From Phycisphaerales bacterium (GTDB taxonomy: Bacteria; Planctomycetota; Phycisphaerae; Phycisphaerales; UBA1924), in contig JAJDCZ010000024.1 in assembly GCA_029260555.1 (NCBI GenBank), forward strand, positions 1 through 64,000: a DNA stretch of 64,000 nucleotides, in the 5' to 3' direction. Under the pieces are notes generated by a model. It was not told the origin of the DNA. It ran no database searches and worked only from the letters and a program-made list of their open reading frames with translations. How positions within the stretch are numbered: the first letter of the stretch is position 1; every line of letters begins with the position of its first letter. This document shows, piece after piece, positions 63,919 to 64,000 of the stretch. A program made the translations under genes and the position numbers.

Positions 63919-64000
63919 CTAATGCACCAGCCCCTTGGTCAGCCTCATGAACGCTGTCTCCAGATTCACAGCTTCCTCTGAAAACGACCGAATCCTGAAT
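63919..64000 (-). CDS. C-terminal end of an ABC transporter ATPase (partial)
   Basis: The last 26 codons of a minus-strand gene run off the window edge. They end FSEEAVNLETAFMRLTKGLV-H, which resembles the usual tail of ABC ATPases (SLEEVFLRLT type). No nucleotide-binding motif is inside the window, so the call rests on this tail alone. Confidence 0.5.
   Translation of the reverse strand, partial: FRIRSFSEEAVNLETAFMRLTKGLVH

Noticed and set aside
1-64000. CRISPR arrays, insertion sequences or prophage
   Set aside because: No regularly spaced repeats, transposase, integrase or phage structural genes were seen; coding density and gene types are chromosomal throughout.

Overview
The window looks like a chromosomal segment of a planctomycete, most likely of the class Phycisphaerae. 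This is inferred from several things: two secreted proteins ending in dockerin-like repeats (DVLDFF type), a pseudopilin with the planctomycete-style MGGHV C-terminal signature, several zinc-ribbon membrane proteins, a tricorn-like protease and a DUF5117-type metalloprotease. GC content is moderate, genes sit on both strands in short operons, and many neighbours overlap by ATGA, GTGA or TGATG. No insertion sequence, phage module, CRISPR array or rRNA was seen. One tRNA-Leu(CAA) is present.

Layout. 0-3.5 kb: small membrane proteins and lipoproteins, then a secreted Ig-like-domain protein. 3.9-5.1 kb: citrate synthase. 5.1-10.5 kb (minus): an operon of three glycosyltransferases (GT4, GT2, GT4). 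10.6-13.4 kb: two zinc-ribbon/membrane proteins, trigger factor and the tRNA. 13.8-20.7 kb: a secreted sugar-dehydrogenase-like protein, then a tightly packed run of pseudopilin, histidine kinase, NtrC-type regulator without a GAFTGA loop, and a secreted dockerin-like protein. 20.7-26.1 kb (minus): an NTF2-like protein, a large secreted zinc metalloprotease and purF. 26.3-33.2 kb: a reductive pyrimidine catabolism cluster (dihydropyrimidinase, beta-ureidopropionase, omega-aminotransferase, semialdehyde dehydrogenase, NCS1 transporter). Together these would take dihydrouracil/dihydrothymine through beta-amino acids to acetyl-CoA/propionyl-CoA; the first reductase is not in the window.

33.2-41.7 kb: RNase Y, a DUF4097-like lipoprotein, a PilZ-like protein, and the chain scpB - lipoprotein - DUF58 - transglutaminase (TgpA type), whose members overlap by 4 nt. 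41.8 kb: a YhhQ-type queuosine precursor transporter. 42.8-54.3 kb: the most notable region. A CheY receiver and HD-GYP phosphodiesterase pair is followed by a PilZ protein and a type II secretion / type IV pilus-like assembly cluster: ATPase, inner-membrane platform, five pilin-like proteins, a fused PilM+PilN-like protein, a PilO-like protein and a GspC/PilP-like protein. No secretin or prepilin peptidase lies in the window. The gene content suggests c-di-GMP control of this machine.

54.4-64 kb: a Tat-signal class V aminotransferase, a tricorn-type protease with an unusual acid-flanked inserted domain, a CPA2 antiporter with CBS domains, a prolyl oligopeptidase, and the C-terminal end of an ABC transporter ATPase cut by the window edge. 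All functions are read from sequence motifs without database searches; start sites were chosen from ribosome-binding sites and overlaps where possible.
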